64,000 nt of DNA from Pyronema omphalodes (GCA_024516155.1 JAJJXM010000004.1:558001-622000); one strand, 5' to 3'; shown: positions 47,570 through 61,510, numbered from the stretch's first letter. Program-made: numbers and translations. The notes: generated from the letters alone by a model not told the origin.

Positions 47570-49678
47570 TTATGGCAGGGGTGAATTTGGTTTTCGTGGG
47601 GGAACCAGTTGAGTTGGCGTGTTTTTTGAAAGTTTTCGTGTGAGTTTAGCATAGTCTGGTATCATCGTTAGTGAATGTTATCACAGAAAACGAAAAGACA
47701 TGGAAGACATACGCAGTCCGCAAGCATTACACAAAGTTCTCGCACCATCGGGTCCTCGTCGCCATTCCGGAGTTTCGGCTCTATGGCAACTATGACATCG
47801 ACCTGGTGGGGCCGCTCGCTATTTTTATATTAGCCAAATGATCATCGGGGATAAATTAAGAAGCACACATACACCACGACGCATTTTCTTCTCAGGTTGT
47901 TGTGAGCCGTTGGACCGCACATCATCCTGGTAGGGCCCATCATCTGGGCCATAATCAGGTCCTGTCATCATTTTCTGCGAGTTATGTTCCTGAATCTCCT
48001 TTTCGGCTAATTCTCGTAATACGTTCGTGCAGTTTGACAAATAATTTGTTGTGTCTTGAGACATCTGAAGAGCCTGCTGAAATTCTTGTAGAGCCTGATG
48101 AACACCTCCAGGGTAGCTAGAGTGTCCTCTTGCGTTGAGAAGCTGGTAGTTCTCAATTATATGATACATCCTAGCACTGTAGTCCTTTGCTTGATCCAAA
48201 TCCCGGCGGATCGCAGACATAGTGAGTGCTCTCTCAATTGAAACTCCATACCCACTCGGTCGCTTGACTCCCTTTGGTGGCTCATTAGAAGTATCTGAAG
48301 GGTAGCTATCCCGATGGGGATATCCCTGTGTATATGAATGTGGGGGCTGCGATTGGTAAGAAGGCTGTTGTGGCGGCGGAGGGGGTTGCGAGTGAGACTG
48401 GTGTGATGGCTGTGGTTGCCTGTACGGCGAAAAATTTGCGGGAGGGGGAGGAGCCTGCTGTTGTGGTTGAGCTGGTCCATTGCTGCTGTAAGGCGCAGGG
48501 GGAGGATAGTGTGGCGGAGGAGCATTCGAGTAGTTCTGCTGTTGTGGTCCGTGGGGTGGGTATGGTGAGTAGTTAGGGGTAGAGGAAGGAGGGGGAGGGG
48601 GTGGAGGCCCAGATGGGGCATACGACTCCGAGGGATGTATCGCCGGGATAGACGGAGGCGGTTGTGAATGTGAGTATGAATGGCTTATGGATCGGCCATT
48701 GCTCTGGATGTCATGTCGAGGATATGGCTCATGGCTAGGTGGAGGTGGAGGTCCCTGGATGTTTGGGTATGGTGGAGGAGCGGAAGGTTGTCCATGAGGT
48801 GTTGGGGGTTGGCTGGGAGGGTGGGAGTGTAGACCTGGATCTGAAGTTTGACTCCGGGGAAGAGGTACTGGAATTGTTGCAGATAGTGACTTCCGGGACG
48901 GATGAGAGGGTGCAGAGAAAGATCCTCCTCCTCCAATGGGTGGTGTTTGTGGAGCCGAGAAAGAAGAAGGCTTCTCCAATGACAATGCCTCATGCAACGA
49001 TGGAAGGGATTGTCGGCCTCCTGGTGGATCGTCTGATGTTCTTCTCGAGTCGGGGGGTGTTGCTATTCCATTGCTGCTCGGTGCTTGCGAGCAGGCGGGA
49101 AGGTATGGGCGTGGTGGTCCAAACATTGACGTTGGGCTAACGGGAGAAGCTGAAGATATACTCGCTCGTGCAATCGAAGGGTGTCGTTGGTGGAAGGCAG
49201 CTCCCTCTCGTTGCTGCTGTTCGAATCCTCCGTAGATGGAAGGCAGGACATCGCCTCTGTACATTATAAAGTTAGATTTCGGATCTTTATAAACAAAGTT
49301 AAGCTCACGCGAAGTGTCGGATGGCGGGGGAGGTTGGATCATATACTGGTCCGTCCAGGCAAAGGGTACACAACGTGGTTACGCAGTGGCAATGATGGGA
49401 GAGGCGTTCACATACCCTGGCCTTCTGGCATCCGCTGACTCCATGTCTTCGGGAGACAAAGGAGGTGACAATAACTTTGCGAAAGAAGTAATGGTGGCTG
49501 CTTTGGGTGAATACTGAGGTGACAGTACCGGGTGATGGTGAATGCTTGAGTGGATAACTGGTGAAGCAATGAAGCCTGATGAATTTGCTGTCGGTGAGAA
49601 TACCTTCGCTTGAAGAACTGTTGGTGAATTCTCAACAATAACTCTGATCAGAGCAGCTCTGCTTCTCTTGTTGATCAA
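47570..49678 (-). CDS. nsdD: NsdD/SUB-1 type GATA transcription factor (5' end unresolved)
   Basis: NsdD (Aspergillus nidulans) and SUB-1 (Neurospora) are GATA factors controlling sexual and asexual development. Proposed exons: complement(join(47570..47655, 47713..47818, 47873..49256, 49416..49678)). The zinc finger is visible only after splicing: [21 protein letters not shown], then [20 protein letters not shown], then HYAKLTRK, a CX2CX18CX2C finger split by the last intron (47656-47712). The bulk of the protein is Pro/Gln/Ser-rich low complexity ([18 protein letters not shown]). A conserved helical block, [20 protein letters not shown], lies before the finger. The upstream exon has [20 protein letters not shown] and [13 protein letters not shown]. 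No ATG occurs before 49444 in that exon, and an in-frame stop lies at 49706-49708, so the true start is either at 49444 or in an undetected upstream exon. At least 525 residues follow intron 1. Confidence 0.85.
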
Positions 49679-50533
49679 CTCCTTCGCGTTCCCAAGTGGC
49701 TGGCTCTAAACTGGCTCGTGCAGAGCCACCCGTACCGACTGACACGACCACCTTATAGAAGAATAGAAGACACGACGGACGCTATCCGCTCAATTGTGGC
49801 ACTCCGGAATCGGAGGGCGTGCTCGGTGGGTCTCGCTGGTCTCGCTGGTCTCGTTGGATCAGGGTCTTTGCCACAGGGACTTGCGCTGGCGCGGCGAAGA
49901 GCGATGGATGCAGGGCAGACAGGGTCGGGGTGGAAATAGCTCTTGCCAAATAATTGCCCCTTCAACACAATGCGGTTTCTCGCAATATGGGAGTGGGCAG
50001 ATGCAAGTAAGAGGCAAGGTCTCGATATGGCCTGTATATACTGCCAGATGGTGGAGAGAGCGGATCGATATGCTGACGGCCGCTTAGTCCAGGATCGTTG
50101 GTAGATCTGGGTTCTACTCTTAGGTGTCTCGACGCGCTGTCTCGGTATCGTTTCCGTTGCTCTAGCTTAATGGTAGACGCCGCTGGCCATCAACCGGAAA
50201 ACAATAACTTCTCTTGCTGGGGGGGACTGGATCGTGGGTGGCCAACCGGGTGTTGCGAGTGGTGTGTGTGGGTAGCAGAGAGTTTTTCTCGTAGATGGCG
50301 AGGATAAATGCAAAGAAGGCGCAACTCGGCTGACTGACTAACTGACTAACTGACAACTGACAGGCTGTTTACGCGGACGCTCGAAGATATGACGAGAGGG
50401 GGGAGGGGGATAAGAGGATGAGGAACCTCGGACTTGTCGCTTCGTCGGGGATGTATGTACCTACTACAGCTTCGGGTTCGATACGATGTTCACAGCAGGC
50501 TGCGGGTGATGTATGATGCGGCAGTCTGTCTGA

Positions 50534-50560
50534 GGGGGGGAAGAGGGGGGGAGGGTGGGG
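50534..50560 (+). repeat. G-rich tract (G-quadruplex-capable)
   Basis: The plus strand carries four consecutive G-runs of at least three (GGGGGGG, GGGGGGG, GGG, GGGG) with 1-4 nt loops. Confidence 0.75.
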
Positions 50561-50897
50561 ATCTCCTCTGCGGGAGGGAGCACGGAGACGGGAGGGAGAG
50601 GAAGAGATGGTAGAGAAGAGTTGGGTAAGGTAGAGTGAGTGAGGCTTCTCACTGCGGTGTACTCTAGAGGAATCGATCAGGAGGAGTGACAGAATGTGAG
50701 AGCGTCCCATTCAATAACCTGTCATGTCAAGGTTCGCTCTCCTTCTCATTTTGCCTAGCTAAGTTCCGGGCAACGGGTTCAGATAACTCGGGAGATTGGG
50801 TGGGCGATGTATGGACGTACAGGTCAACTCGGTGGGTGCATGGATGAAAATGGATCGGATCGCGAGAAAGATGGCCAAGCTCAGCCAACAGAGACCA

Positions 50898-50927
50898 GGG
50901 CGGGGGGGGGGAGGGGAGGGCATGGGG
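50898..50927 (+). repeat. G-rich tract (G-quadruplex-capable)
   Basis: Runs of 3, 10, 4 and 3 G with single-base spacers lie on the plus strand about 1.2 kb upstream of the GATA gene's visible exons. Confidence 0.75.
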
Positions 50928-51421
50928 GCATAGAGGGTACAGTAGAAGGGGACAGAGACGATGATAGACTATGGGTCCAGCCCAGACGAGGGCAGATAGA
51001 GGGACCAAACATACATTACATACATACTTAGACGATGGATGGAAACCAAACCGATGGGGACGAGGGCAGAAGAGGACAGAGAAACAACGATAAAAGATGG
51101 GACCAAACGAGACAATGGGACCTTCACAGACGAATGTATGGGTACACAGACGATGGAACAATGGACAGGGACCTGAAAGTGATGGAGTGTGAATCATGGG
51201 TTCTCAGACACAGCCAATTATTGTGACCCATGACCCTCACTCAACCTCGATCCATCCCAGGCAGACAGACGCCGGACGAGGCAAACAGAAGATGCTCGCG
51301 AGCAGATAGGCGGGCACGATAGATGGGCGATAGCAGAGATAGAGTATCAATGTGAGTGGAGGAATATATTGGTGCATCAGGACACACAACCCAAAAATAC
51401 CAGCCAAAGCCGACGCAGAAG

Positions 51422-51459
51422 GCAGGCAGGCAGGTAGGCAGGCAAGCAGGCAGGCAGGG
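51422..51459. repeat. (GCAG)n tetranucleotide repeat
   Basis: Imperfect GGCA repeats (GGCAGGCAGGCAGGTAGGCA and on) are read directly. Confidence 0.8.
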
Positions 51460-51726
51460 CATACATACGATGCGACACAGCTGGCCGGCCGGCGCTCTGC
51501 CTGATGGAGGGAACGATGCTTTTCCGATCGGATCTTGGTGCTTGTGATATGCTTAGGATAGTGTTATGTAGAGGTGTACAGTCTTTTTTTTTTTATCCTT
51601 CGTCATAGACTGCAACTCTCGTCTGTCTTCTCTGCACCTAAACTCAAAGATTCGTCTAATTAATTTATCCATTATGATTTTTCATAATTCGCTGGCTGTA
51701 ATTCAATTGCGTCTATCGATTAACAT

Positions 51727-51759
51727 CCCCCCACCCCCCTCCCCCTCCCCCCCTCCCCG
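51727..51759 (-). repeat. C-rich tract, G-quadruplex-capable on the minus strand
   Basis: Five C-runs of four to seven separated by single A or T bases give G-runs on the strand that encodes the GATA gene. Confidence 0.75.
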
Positions 51760-54700
51760 GACGCGCGGTGAGGCTTGCTCAGTCTGATCGAAGGGTCTGC
51801 CTGCCAGGTGCCTTCTGCCTCCCCCAGAGATGTGATGGCTGCTGCGGTGACGTGGGGCTACTATTGTGGTGTGGGTCGATGTGGCGGGATTAGGTACCTT
51901 CAGACTAGAGTACCCCTACCACCACTTCGTAGAGATCGAGATGGGTGGCAGGGGCTGTTGTTTTTTTACCCCTTTGGCTCCGCAGCTGGACCCCTACGAG
52001 ACGCTCACTAGAGTAGCTTAGTGGAGGTGGTGGGAGACGTGGAGTGGATGGACGCAGCCAGCCAGAAAACAAACTCAACGACGGACCTAAGGAAAATTGA
52101 CCGAGAAGCAGAGAACCATTCGGCGGTGTCTTGGCGTTTCCAAGGAACATTCTTTGATGATTTTCGCAAAACGACGTCATCATAAGTCGAGAATCTTCAA
52201 ATATCCGCCCCTCTTGCACTTCGGTTGTGATCCGCACACCATTTGACTTTATTCTGCCTCTAAATCTTGCATTGAGAGCAGTTCCTTACTATTGATGGAA
52301 TTGAATCGCCCGCAAACTTGCAGAAAGAATGATTGACGATGAAGTGCCGGTCAGTATCAGAAACACCGCTAATTTTATCAACCATTATTCGAGATTAAAG
52401 TGAATCTATAACCGTAGATAAAAGCATTAACATACCGAGTATTCCCACAAGCCAATGTATCAACGTGTACAGTGACATTCCATGACCTTACGTTACACAC
52501 ATAGTAAGCACTATTCCCTTAGTGCCCCACTAAAGGGTAGTTTCGAAATGTTTTGTAGTCTCCAGGTGATCTTTGGGGCTTGTTTATGCATTTATAAGCT
52601 TAACCTTTCGAATACTCTCTACTTCAAATATTAGCCAGCGAAAGAAATAGGTTTGATGTAAACCCTAACCGTAATCTGATTTTAATAAAACGACCGAATC
52701 AGGCCCCCAAAAAACCCGGTGATCTACAGTTTGGACCCATCTAACAGTTGATAAAAGTCATATATCGCTTACTTGGCCGAACTTCCGAATACGAATCTCA
52801 TCGTGATAGCATCGGTCCAGACCGGCCCTGTATCTAGGAAGCTTCATGGTGCAGAAAAGACTCCGAAATTCCCCGTAAAGTGTCCAACCCTAGAATTGCA
52901 ATTTTTATCTCATGCCGTTTCAATGCATAGCATAGTTTTTTTTCTTTTGTCGTGGGGGAAACCAAGGTTGTGTGATGACAGCTTAGCGATCATCGCAAAA
53001 TGCTGTGCATACCACTATGGGTACTGTCGATCAACACCACCAAACATTGTCAGCATGCACAGTCATGTCATAAGCATTAATATTATCATAGATCCTATGA
53101 CAATAAATAGAACTCCGCTTCTTCGCAATGTAGATGTTCTACTTACACCAGCCACGGCTAGATGGATTCAAGAAAGGAAATGTCAGCATCTATTTTCAAG
53201 ATAATACTCTTCAACCCTAACCAATGAATAGGAGTATATCGCGGCTTTCCTAAATGGAATCAGTATCCTTTACTTATCACTTTCTTCTCCGTATTGAAGC
53301 CGTCAAACCGATACCCCTCTAAGCGGATCTCAAAAAATCCCGTACAGAATACCCAGCATCAGAACCCCTTCGGTGAAATCAACGTTTCCAGCGTCACCGG
53401 AATTTTCTTTATGGAGATTGACTCCATTTCACATCATCCTTCATGTGCTCGCCTTCAGTAACCTACCGCCCCGACCGCCCAGCATACAACCGCCGCATCA
53501 CCGCAAGCAATCACCACCCATTTCGATATGCACTTTTTCACGGATTAGAAGCTCACGAAGAAGTGTGAAAATACCATTCCGCGGCTGTACTGTTCCCCCT
53601 CACGTCCGACGGTGCCTCCGATTCACCTTCCCTGATTGGACTCTTGACCTTGGCTGCCTGCACGTCCTAGTTAGGGTTTCCTACTCTAGGGTTCCTTGGG
53701 GTTCACAGTGAGTTGCACTTCACCACCAGAACCGCCCTGTTGGGCCCTAAGATAAAAAAGGCATACACTACATAGTATACAGTTAGCTAGTGTCACTTAG
53801 CTCAACAGCGGCTACCCAAGTGTGGTACATACGATACGTATGAGGTGTGCTGAGCGGCTCTCGATTTGCACCATCTGCTATAGTGGCTAGTGCGTCGGTG
53901 ATGATCATCCAAAAACCTTTCATGGGTCATAGACATTGCATTTACGTCTCAATATCAATAGGGTACTGGAGCCTTCGAATCTAAATATCGTCAATGAGTA
54001 GTATCAGAGATTCCACCCGCCGCCCGTTTATTATTGTGTGCTAGCGGATTTACTTCCTGGTATCGTTCTCTATGTTGTGCTAAGAACGATCAACATGGGT
54101 GTGGATAGGATTGTTCTAGCGTGACGTGTCCGGCTCCAACATGCTCGGCGATTATTGTCGAGGTTATGCACATGACACGGCTCGGTCAATAATTAGCTGC
54201 TTTCTATTTGAGCTTTGATAAATCCTTGTGCGGACAACTGCGGAGGAAAGAATAGGCGGTAACCAGTGCGTTTTATATCGGGAAACCTAATCTCATTTCT
54301 GGTCCAGAAAATTGTGCATGTTGGATGTCTGTGCAAAATTAGTAGGCGTGATCAAGAAAAAATAAGCCAAAGGGAAAGTTTTGGCTAGATTTGCTCAGCC
54401 TTAATAGACGCTAATAACCGCCAGATCTAATTGTCTCATCCATAAGGTGAGACAGGGGCGGTAAATTACGCGTCTAATTTGTGGGAAGTGCTGCCAAGGT
54501 CCCAGACGATGAGCCCAAAAATTCGGCAATCGATACCTGTGATGCGTCACTGATTAAGATTAATTTCATTTGTTATCGTATAATTGTTGAATAGAACAGG
54601 AAGATGGGTCAACAGGGCTACAGACAGAGTTAAGGCTTGAATCATTTTGTCATAGGCTTCGTTTGGAAAACAAACCAAGCACCTGAAAAGGAGAGATGCC

Positions 54701-54899
54701 GAGGAAGAAATGAAGTCTGAGAGTAATAACGGATGCCACAAGGAGGTTTCTGTCTTACTGTTTGAACTGAGCCTCTACCACTTGGAAATAGATCCAAACG
54801 CTTACTTAATACTAATAGGATAACTTTGTGCCGTCGAAATCCTGACATCCAGCCATGTCTTCGAGCATTCGGACAGACAAGGTATTCTCGGAAATGCCG

Positions 54900-54932
54900 T
54901 GGTGGGGGAGGGAGGGGGGGGGGGGGGGGGGC
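54900..54932 (+). repeat. G-rich homopolymer tract
   Basis: G-runs of 5, 3 and about 18 are separated by single A bases. Confidence 0.8.
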
Positions 54933-55276
54933 ATCTAGATTCTCCAGCTTGCTCTCATTCTGGATTAATAATAGACACTCTGCTTTCTCCATTCGAATGA
55001 TCTGTTCATGTATCGTTAGCCTTATGTCATGAATTTTGAGGTAAACACTTGGCTGTAGCCCGTGTATTATCAGAGAAGGTAGCTAACTTATTCTTTGAAC
55101 ATAGAGCCGGCTTTTTCGTGATAAATCACAGACAATGGAAGTGGAGCTACCGTCAGATGAAGCATCTGAGATTCAAAGCTGTGGCGTAACACGTTCCGTA
55201 AAGTTTTCGGTAAGATTTACTACTGTATTCGAGACAGTATCAGAATAATTGACCCTATCGAATTAGGAATGTCGAG

Positions 55277-55280
<4 letters not shown>

Positions 55281-55339
<59 letters not shown>
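55281..55339. repeat. (GAAA)n microsatellite
   Basis: About 15 uninterrupted GAAA units are read directly. Confidence 0.95.
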
Positions 55340-58300
55340 TTATGACAAAATGTCTTCGTAGTTCCGTCTGTGGTGACGTAGAGGCAGGTGGAGAATCGGA
55401 GAGTACACGGGAGTCACGTAACGTCACGGCGTGCCGAAAGCTGTAGCAACGGGCTCGGAGTGTAAATTTTCCCGAAACCCCTTCACCCCAGCGAATAAAG
55501 AATGTGTCAATTAACCGTGTCGTTTGTTGAAACTGACTACATACTCTATGCTGAATTACGTGTGTACTAACTGACGCACGGAACCAAAAAAAAAAATAAA
55601 AAAAGCAGTCAGTCTGTAAATTCTTTTTACGTATGAATCGTCTGATGAAATTACTCTTTTGCTTTCTTCAGTTGCTTCCCCACGGCCGGTCGCGCAAACC
55701 TTCTATCGCTACTCACTCTCAGCCCAAAAATGAGACGCTCAGCTAGCGCGTAGATTAACCGGCGGATAAGAGAAGCTTGGCGGTCTTGCTGGCCTGGGTG
55801 GCAGCTCCCACGGGTCACGGCAAGCCATGCTTCTTTCTTGCCTCTCACATCAGGCCATCTTCCACCTCTACTTGCCACTCTCTATTAGGACAACTTTTTC
55901 CGTTCGATACAAAAACTTCAACGCCCGCTACCGAAATGTCTCATCGGATTCATCGCTTTTCTGGGAGGTATCCACTTCTGGACCAGATTGGTGGGATAAA
56001 TGCCGGACCATCTATTTATGTTGCATAATGCATTCGTTCGGCCAACTCATCTGCCGTCACTCTGTTTTGTATGCATGAAAAATAAACGCGCAACTGTGCC
56101 CCTACACTGGCCGCCTTTGTTTGGCGCCATACCTTTTTTCGGTGCTCCAATAGGCATCTCAATCTTACAGCTGCAAACCTTTCACAGCAGCAGCTAAACC
56201 TGCCTGCTGACGTTCGTTCTCTGGAAGCCTCATCACTTATGTACAAGTTCCACCAGGATGCTGGGTAAGCCACTAAAATCTCCGTATCTCTTTTTTAGGC
56301 CAACCAACAAGATGTGAAAAACAGATGAAAACGTACCGCCGGGAGTCGAGTTACACCGACTGAGTTTCCAAGCCACGACAAATATTGAAATTGGTTGCAC
56401 ACAGTGAGACAAACTCCTACTTTGGTTCATGCAATGAAGGGGGTGAGTGAACGGGACTTTCCAGAGTGATCAGCACTCAATGAGGCACCACCTGATGACA
56501 AGAGTCGGAGAAGGCGGCGGAAGCGGAGGGAGTTCTCCCCGTCTGTCAAGCCCCGCATTCTGCATTGGTGGGGCCGTCGGCAATGATAGCAAAGAAAGCC
56601 TTCGATTTGGCATCTTTGACGGAGAGTCTTTGAGGTGGCTGGCAGACTGGCTGACGGTTGAGATGAACTGTGTCTGCACAGGTCGCATGAAGTGCAGGAT
56701 TTAGTCCCCGGCTAACATGTATCACAGCTAAGAATTCCAAGCTTGCGCTAAGAAATCGATGGTGGCGATAGATTGAGAGCTGAATCTGGGCAACATTAAC
56801 CGAGAAACGATCTCTTGGCAAAGTGATCGAAGCCGGTTAGACTCCCGACGGTGCATGGCGGGCGAGCAGTGGAAAATGTCAGACACCAAAATAAAGCGAG
56901 CGGCCCCCAAGTTGTTCCACCACGCGGAAGCCCAGAGATACGGCGACCCAGTTGGCGACCATGGTCGTGTAGTATCCGATTCCTCATCGATGGAAGCGGG
57001 GCGTGGGGAAGAGGCAAAGCAATCAGACTGTGATGAAGAGGGGAAAAAGGAAAAATTTCAATATCAACGCACACATAGCCGAAACGCCTGAGCTACCAAG
57101 CACGCACACACACACGGACACGCCCCCCCTAGGAAAATATAGGAATAAATAATAATCGCCAAAAGAAAGAAAACAAACGTACGACAGTTTAGTGGGTGGG
57201 TAGCGGGAGTAAAGCCTCGAACGATCCAACTGCAGCGCAGATAGCATCGGGGAGAAGGGTGGAGGAAGCGGTCTTGACGAAGAAGGGACGAAAAGGAGCC
57301 AAATGTGAGGTTGGGTATCCGACGTATAATGCCACCAGCACCATGTTGCTATGTCACTGTCTGCTTAATATGTACTGCTTATCGAGCGGCGGAGGCGGGC
57401 GGGGACGATTGATTGCTCTGCTGCCCAAGATCTACCGAATCCAATCTGTTCCTCTGTCGGCAAGTTTAATCGAGCAGCAAGCGAAAACTCATGCCTATCC
57501 CAACCCCGATTGTCTTTGCACACGGCCCCAACCAACCGAATAACCGAATGTCCTTGAGACAGCCAACGTCGTCGTATCTCCCTTTCACTATGTCCGTGCC
57601 CACACCTCCACACCTCCTGCGTACCGAAATAAAGACGAATCCACTCGTCGTATCTCTACTTCCGCTGTCTGTTGTACGTATCCAGGTTATGCATCGCAAT
57701 CTATCCCCGCCGTCGCAGCTGAAGCAGCATCCCAAGCGTCATTGCAACATCAGCCCTTCAACTGTCAGCGCTTCGTTCTCTTCCAGCCTTTGGCTCGGTT
57801 AAGCCCGTAGCCCTGGTCAATACGCAACCACGAATCACGCGTTCCCGTTTTTCATACACACGAAACCGCTCTCGAACGTTCCGATCCCTTAGATCCTGGC
57901 ACCAGATAACCGGCACAACAGAACCCTTGCTGGCCGGCTGCAGCTGCGGCCCATGTTTGCGACCCATGAACATCTGAGTACTCTATCTCAATCATAGCAT
58001 CCGTGAGCGGCGCTGCGCCTTCCTATTCTCGATACTCATGTCCGACAAGTCACAGACGTGGAGTGGAAGGCTGTCTCAGAGCCAGTTGGGGACGAGGCAC
58101 ATAATTCGGACTAGGGCTTCGACAGCAGGAAAATTCTGTTATGTAAGGTACAACCAATTGCGCGACGGCGACTCTGCTAGGCGGCTTTTTAAAGGTGAGA
58201 CCGGGCTCTCCGCAATCACGGCCCATGCGAACGCAGAGTCGGTGTTGGCTGGCTGTTCGTGCACCATATGAAAACACCCATAGACGACTCATCAATCGTG

Positions 58301-61300
58301 CGGCACCTTGGGGTTGCAAGCTGCGTATGTACCTGCTTCGAATCACCACCAGGCAGCCAATTACAAGGATGAAAATCGTCGGCATGACTCTTGCCATGTC
58401 ACATCTTCGCAGCGGAACTGACCGGAATTCACCAACTGCGGCAGACGGATCTTGAAAGCTCAACGGCCATGGCTTCCACGCTACGCTACCAACAGAATCG
58501 TGGTCGCTGCCGGCACACATGCCGTGTTCTTAGAAGAAAACTACGGAAGGCAAAAAGGGCTTGCATTCCGAGCTGGTGATTGGCGTCTTTGACCAAGCAA
58601 TAAGCGCTACAAAGCGATTTTGGCAGGCAACTATTGTGAGCGCTTAAAAATGGTAATCGCTTTTGTGCTGTTTGCAGCTCTTTTCAGAAAAGAAGTAAGC
58701 CAAGCTTGCACATTTAATCTGCGGCTCGCAATTAAGCTTTTTTGACATGACGGGTGTGAGTACAAGTACCCTGAAAGAAGCACGCTCCCGCGATCTATGA
58801 CATCCACGATTTCCATTGCGCGGATGGCCTAGTATGAGGGGTGTGGGAAATTACACCCATTGAACAGGTGGAACTAAGACACGGGGGTTCATTTATCTTC
58901 TCGATTTCTGGCGGCACAATATTCGGTGGCAGGTGGGTAAATGGTTATGGATGGTTCATGGGCACGGAATATACATGTTGCACAGCGCATCCAGACAACT
59001 CCCCAATCCAGCAGCAGATCGGATTTTCTAGGATGCTTCGAACGCATGAATCCGGCACAGCGGATGATGGACGGCCCGTTCGTCAGCAGCAACCAGTCTG
59101 AGAATAGTTCGGCATCATGACAACAAAACGATGAAGGAGACTCCGAGAAGTACAAGCGTTAGTGCGGCAGAATGGGCTCCGGTCGGTATTGATAAAATCA
59201 TTTATTCAAAGCTCGCGGCTTGAGATTGCCGGAGTGCCAATTATTTGGGATTCCGGCATCGAGATGGGACTTCGATTTCGTGCGGAGTCAATCGCCAATG
59301 CAGTAAGCGGGATGGGATGGAAATTTTCCAGCGATAACCACGAGTGATCGCCTTTTAACTATGTACCAATTTGACGAATTTATAAATATCACAGACTTCA
59401 AGCTTGGAATGACCTTTCTGAGCTCATGATGTGCGGCAATTAAGACGGACGTTGCGCTGTTAATAGGAATACTGAACATCAATCCAGCAGCTTACCGGAT
59501 ACGGGAGGCCCGAAATCTGCTTTGCGAGTCTCAAGTACTTTGCAGAAGATGTACCACCGACTGACCGAGGGAAGGATGATATCGATGCTGCTATGCGAGT
59601 TTTACCAGCATCGTCCTTGTGAGTACGGTGTCGAGATGAGGCACCGATGTCAGATTTCCGCGGTGACACCTGTGGGCTGGGAACTCCGTTGTTCAGATAT
59701 TTTATCGGGTACAAGGGTAAGTCAGACGATGTGTTGTATTACTGCGCCCGACTTTCTTTTCCCATACAACTGCAAATGCTAAGACCACTGACTTTCATGG
59801 AGCACCAAATATATATTTTTTTTAACGATTGTGGTTGAAATTGGCAATTATAGGGCCTTTAATACTTGACCTTTTTTCAAAAGAAATCTCTGAAGTTACG
59901 GCTTCGGTGTTATTACTATGTGAGAATTGCTTAGGGTGCGCCCGATTTATGCCACTCTCCGAGTACAATCATCACATTTTCCAATCACAAAATTGGAGGC
60001 TATTGCATGGAGCTCCTTCATTCAATATCGGAATCTTCCCGTGGGCATGTCAAAAAAAAAACGCGATCCTGTCATGTTTCATGATAACCGGCACTGGGAC
60101 ACTCGCTCTGGCAGAAACCCCCCACGGGATTTCAAACATCTGGTGCAGCGCTAATCTAAGCGGGCGCCGCGGCTCCCCTCCCTCCACTCCCCACACAGAT
60201 GTGGTGCGTGCTTTTGGACGATGGTGCAACGCCGGACTTGTGGGGTCCAGATAAGCTCGTATCCTGGTTTCCCCCCTTTGCAACCAGACATCCTCCTCCG
60301 CTTGTGTTGTTGCCTGCTCCTGGGCTGCTCCTGCCACTTACTCTAGCCACTTCTCTCTCGATCGTGTTTTTTTCCCACTTCGCAGGGTAGGAAACGGGGA
60401 TGGAAAACGGGGGGTTTGCTTGCAACTGTCTAAACTAGACATCTAACCAAGTTAGATCGCGTTTCATCAGCACATCGATCGCCGGTCGGCCCGTCAACAT
60501 TTCACTCATAACGCATGGTGATGGAACACTCTTCGAGCACTTCGCTTGTTACAGTCAACTAGACCAAGATTGGTTTAGCGGTTGGTGAGCTGCAGACTCT
60601 TGTGCATACCCATACATAAACATCAGACCACTTTTGTGATCACTGTGGCGGGCGGCGGTGCGGTGCTTGGAACGATAGCAGATCGCTCATCGAACAATGC
60701 GGCCACCACGGCAATCGGCCACGGCTGAAAAGTTTGAGATCACGCTTATCCCAACCTAACTTTAAACGCGCCCGGCTTGTCAAACATTTTCCCGCTGGTG
60801 GAGGCAAAAACTGAGACACATAGAAAAATTCTGTGACCCAAGTATCCATTATGCCACACCAAGCAAATGAGCCATACTTGACCTCACTATGTATCTGGCC
60901 ATGCATCTGGGCTGGCCTTTGCCTGGGCATGGCTTTTCTAAAGGAAAATCCAGAATGGTTGCCCGGTCTGTACACAATTGAACTGAAACCAACCCCGCCA
61001 CCGAATGCAAGATCGTAAAGATTGAAATCGCGCGCAACCAGGATCGCTGGAAGCTGGATGGGTAGTTCCGAGTTTGTCATGAACCTTAGGGAACCACAGG
61101 GGGTGGGGGGCATCGGCGCCGATTCCAACCATATTCAGACGCAGAAAGCTATGTACAAGCTACATACATACATCAGAACCAACCAGATAAAGTGGAAATT
61201 TGAAAAAAGATATGTAATAGCTGGCATAGCTGGCATAGGTCAGGTCAGGCTATGGATCTCAAAAAAACAGATCGCAAAAAGGATAATTGCTGGAAAATAT

Positions 61301-61480
61301 GTTATCGAATCGAAAAATAAAGAAAAAAAGAATCGAGATATGACCTGGGACGAAGCTCGATCGATAAAGTGCCCGTAATAAAATAAGTCTGGCATGCTGG
61401 AATTGATCACGCGCCCTAGGATCCCGTTTTGCGGTTGCATCGGTATGGTATGTAAGATGATGATGACGGTAAGGCTTGTG

Positions 61481-61510
61481 GTACCGTACCGTACCGTACC
61501 GTACCGTACC
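61481..61510. repeat. (GTACC)6 pentanucleotide repeat
   Basis: Six perfect units of GTACC. A loose TCCTG/TCCTT repeat follows at about 61548-61584. Confidence 0.95.

Noticed and set aside
47825..49342. 505-residue frame ending MIIWLI as the complete GATA gene
   Set aside because: It runs into intron 2 at its end and starts inside intron 1. On its own it lacks the zinc finger.
52773..53204. 143-residue plus-strand frame
   Set aside because: No recognised motif, no plausible splice partners and composition like surrounding DNA; probably chance.
54656..54680. Short inverted repeat GCTTCGTTTG...CAAACCAAGC
   Set aside because: Only 10-bp arms with one mismatch and no target duplication; too small to call an element, though its GTTTGG word resembles the MITE end.
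60640..61128. 162-residue minus-strand frame
   Set aside because: No family resemblance and irregular composition; overlaps other chance frames.
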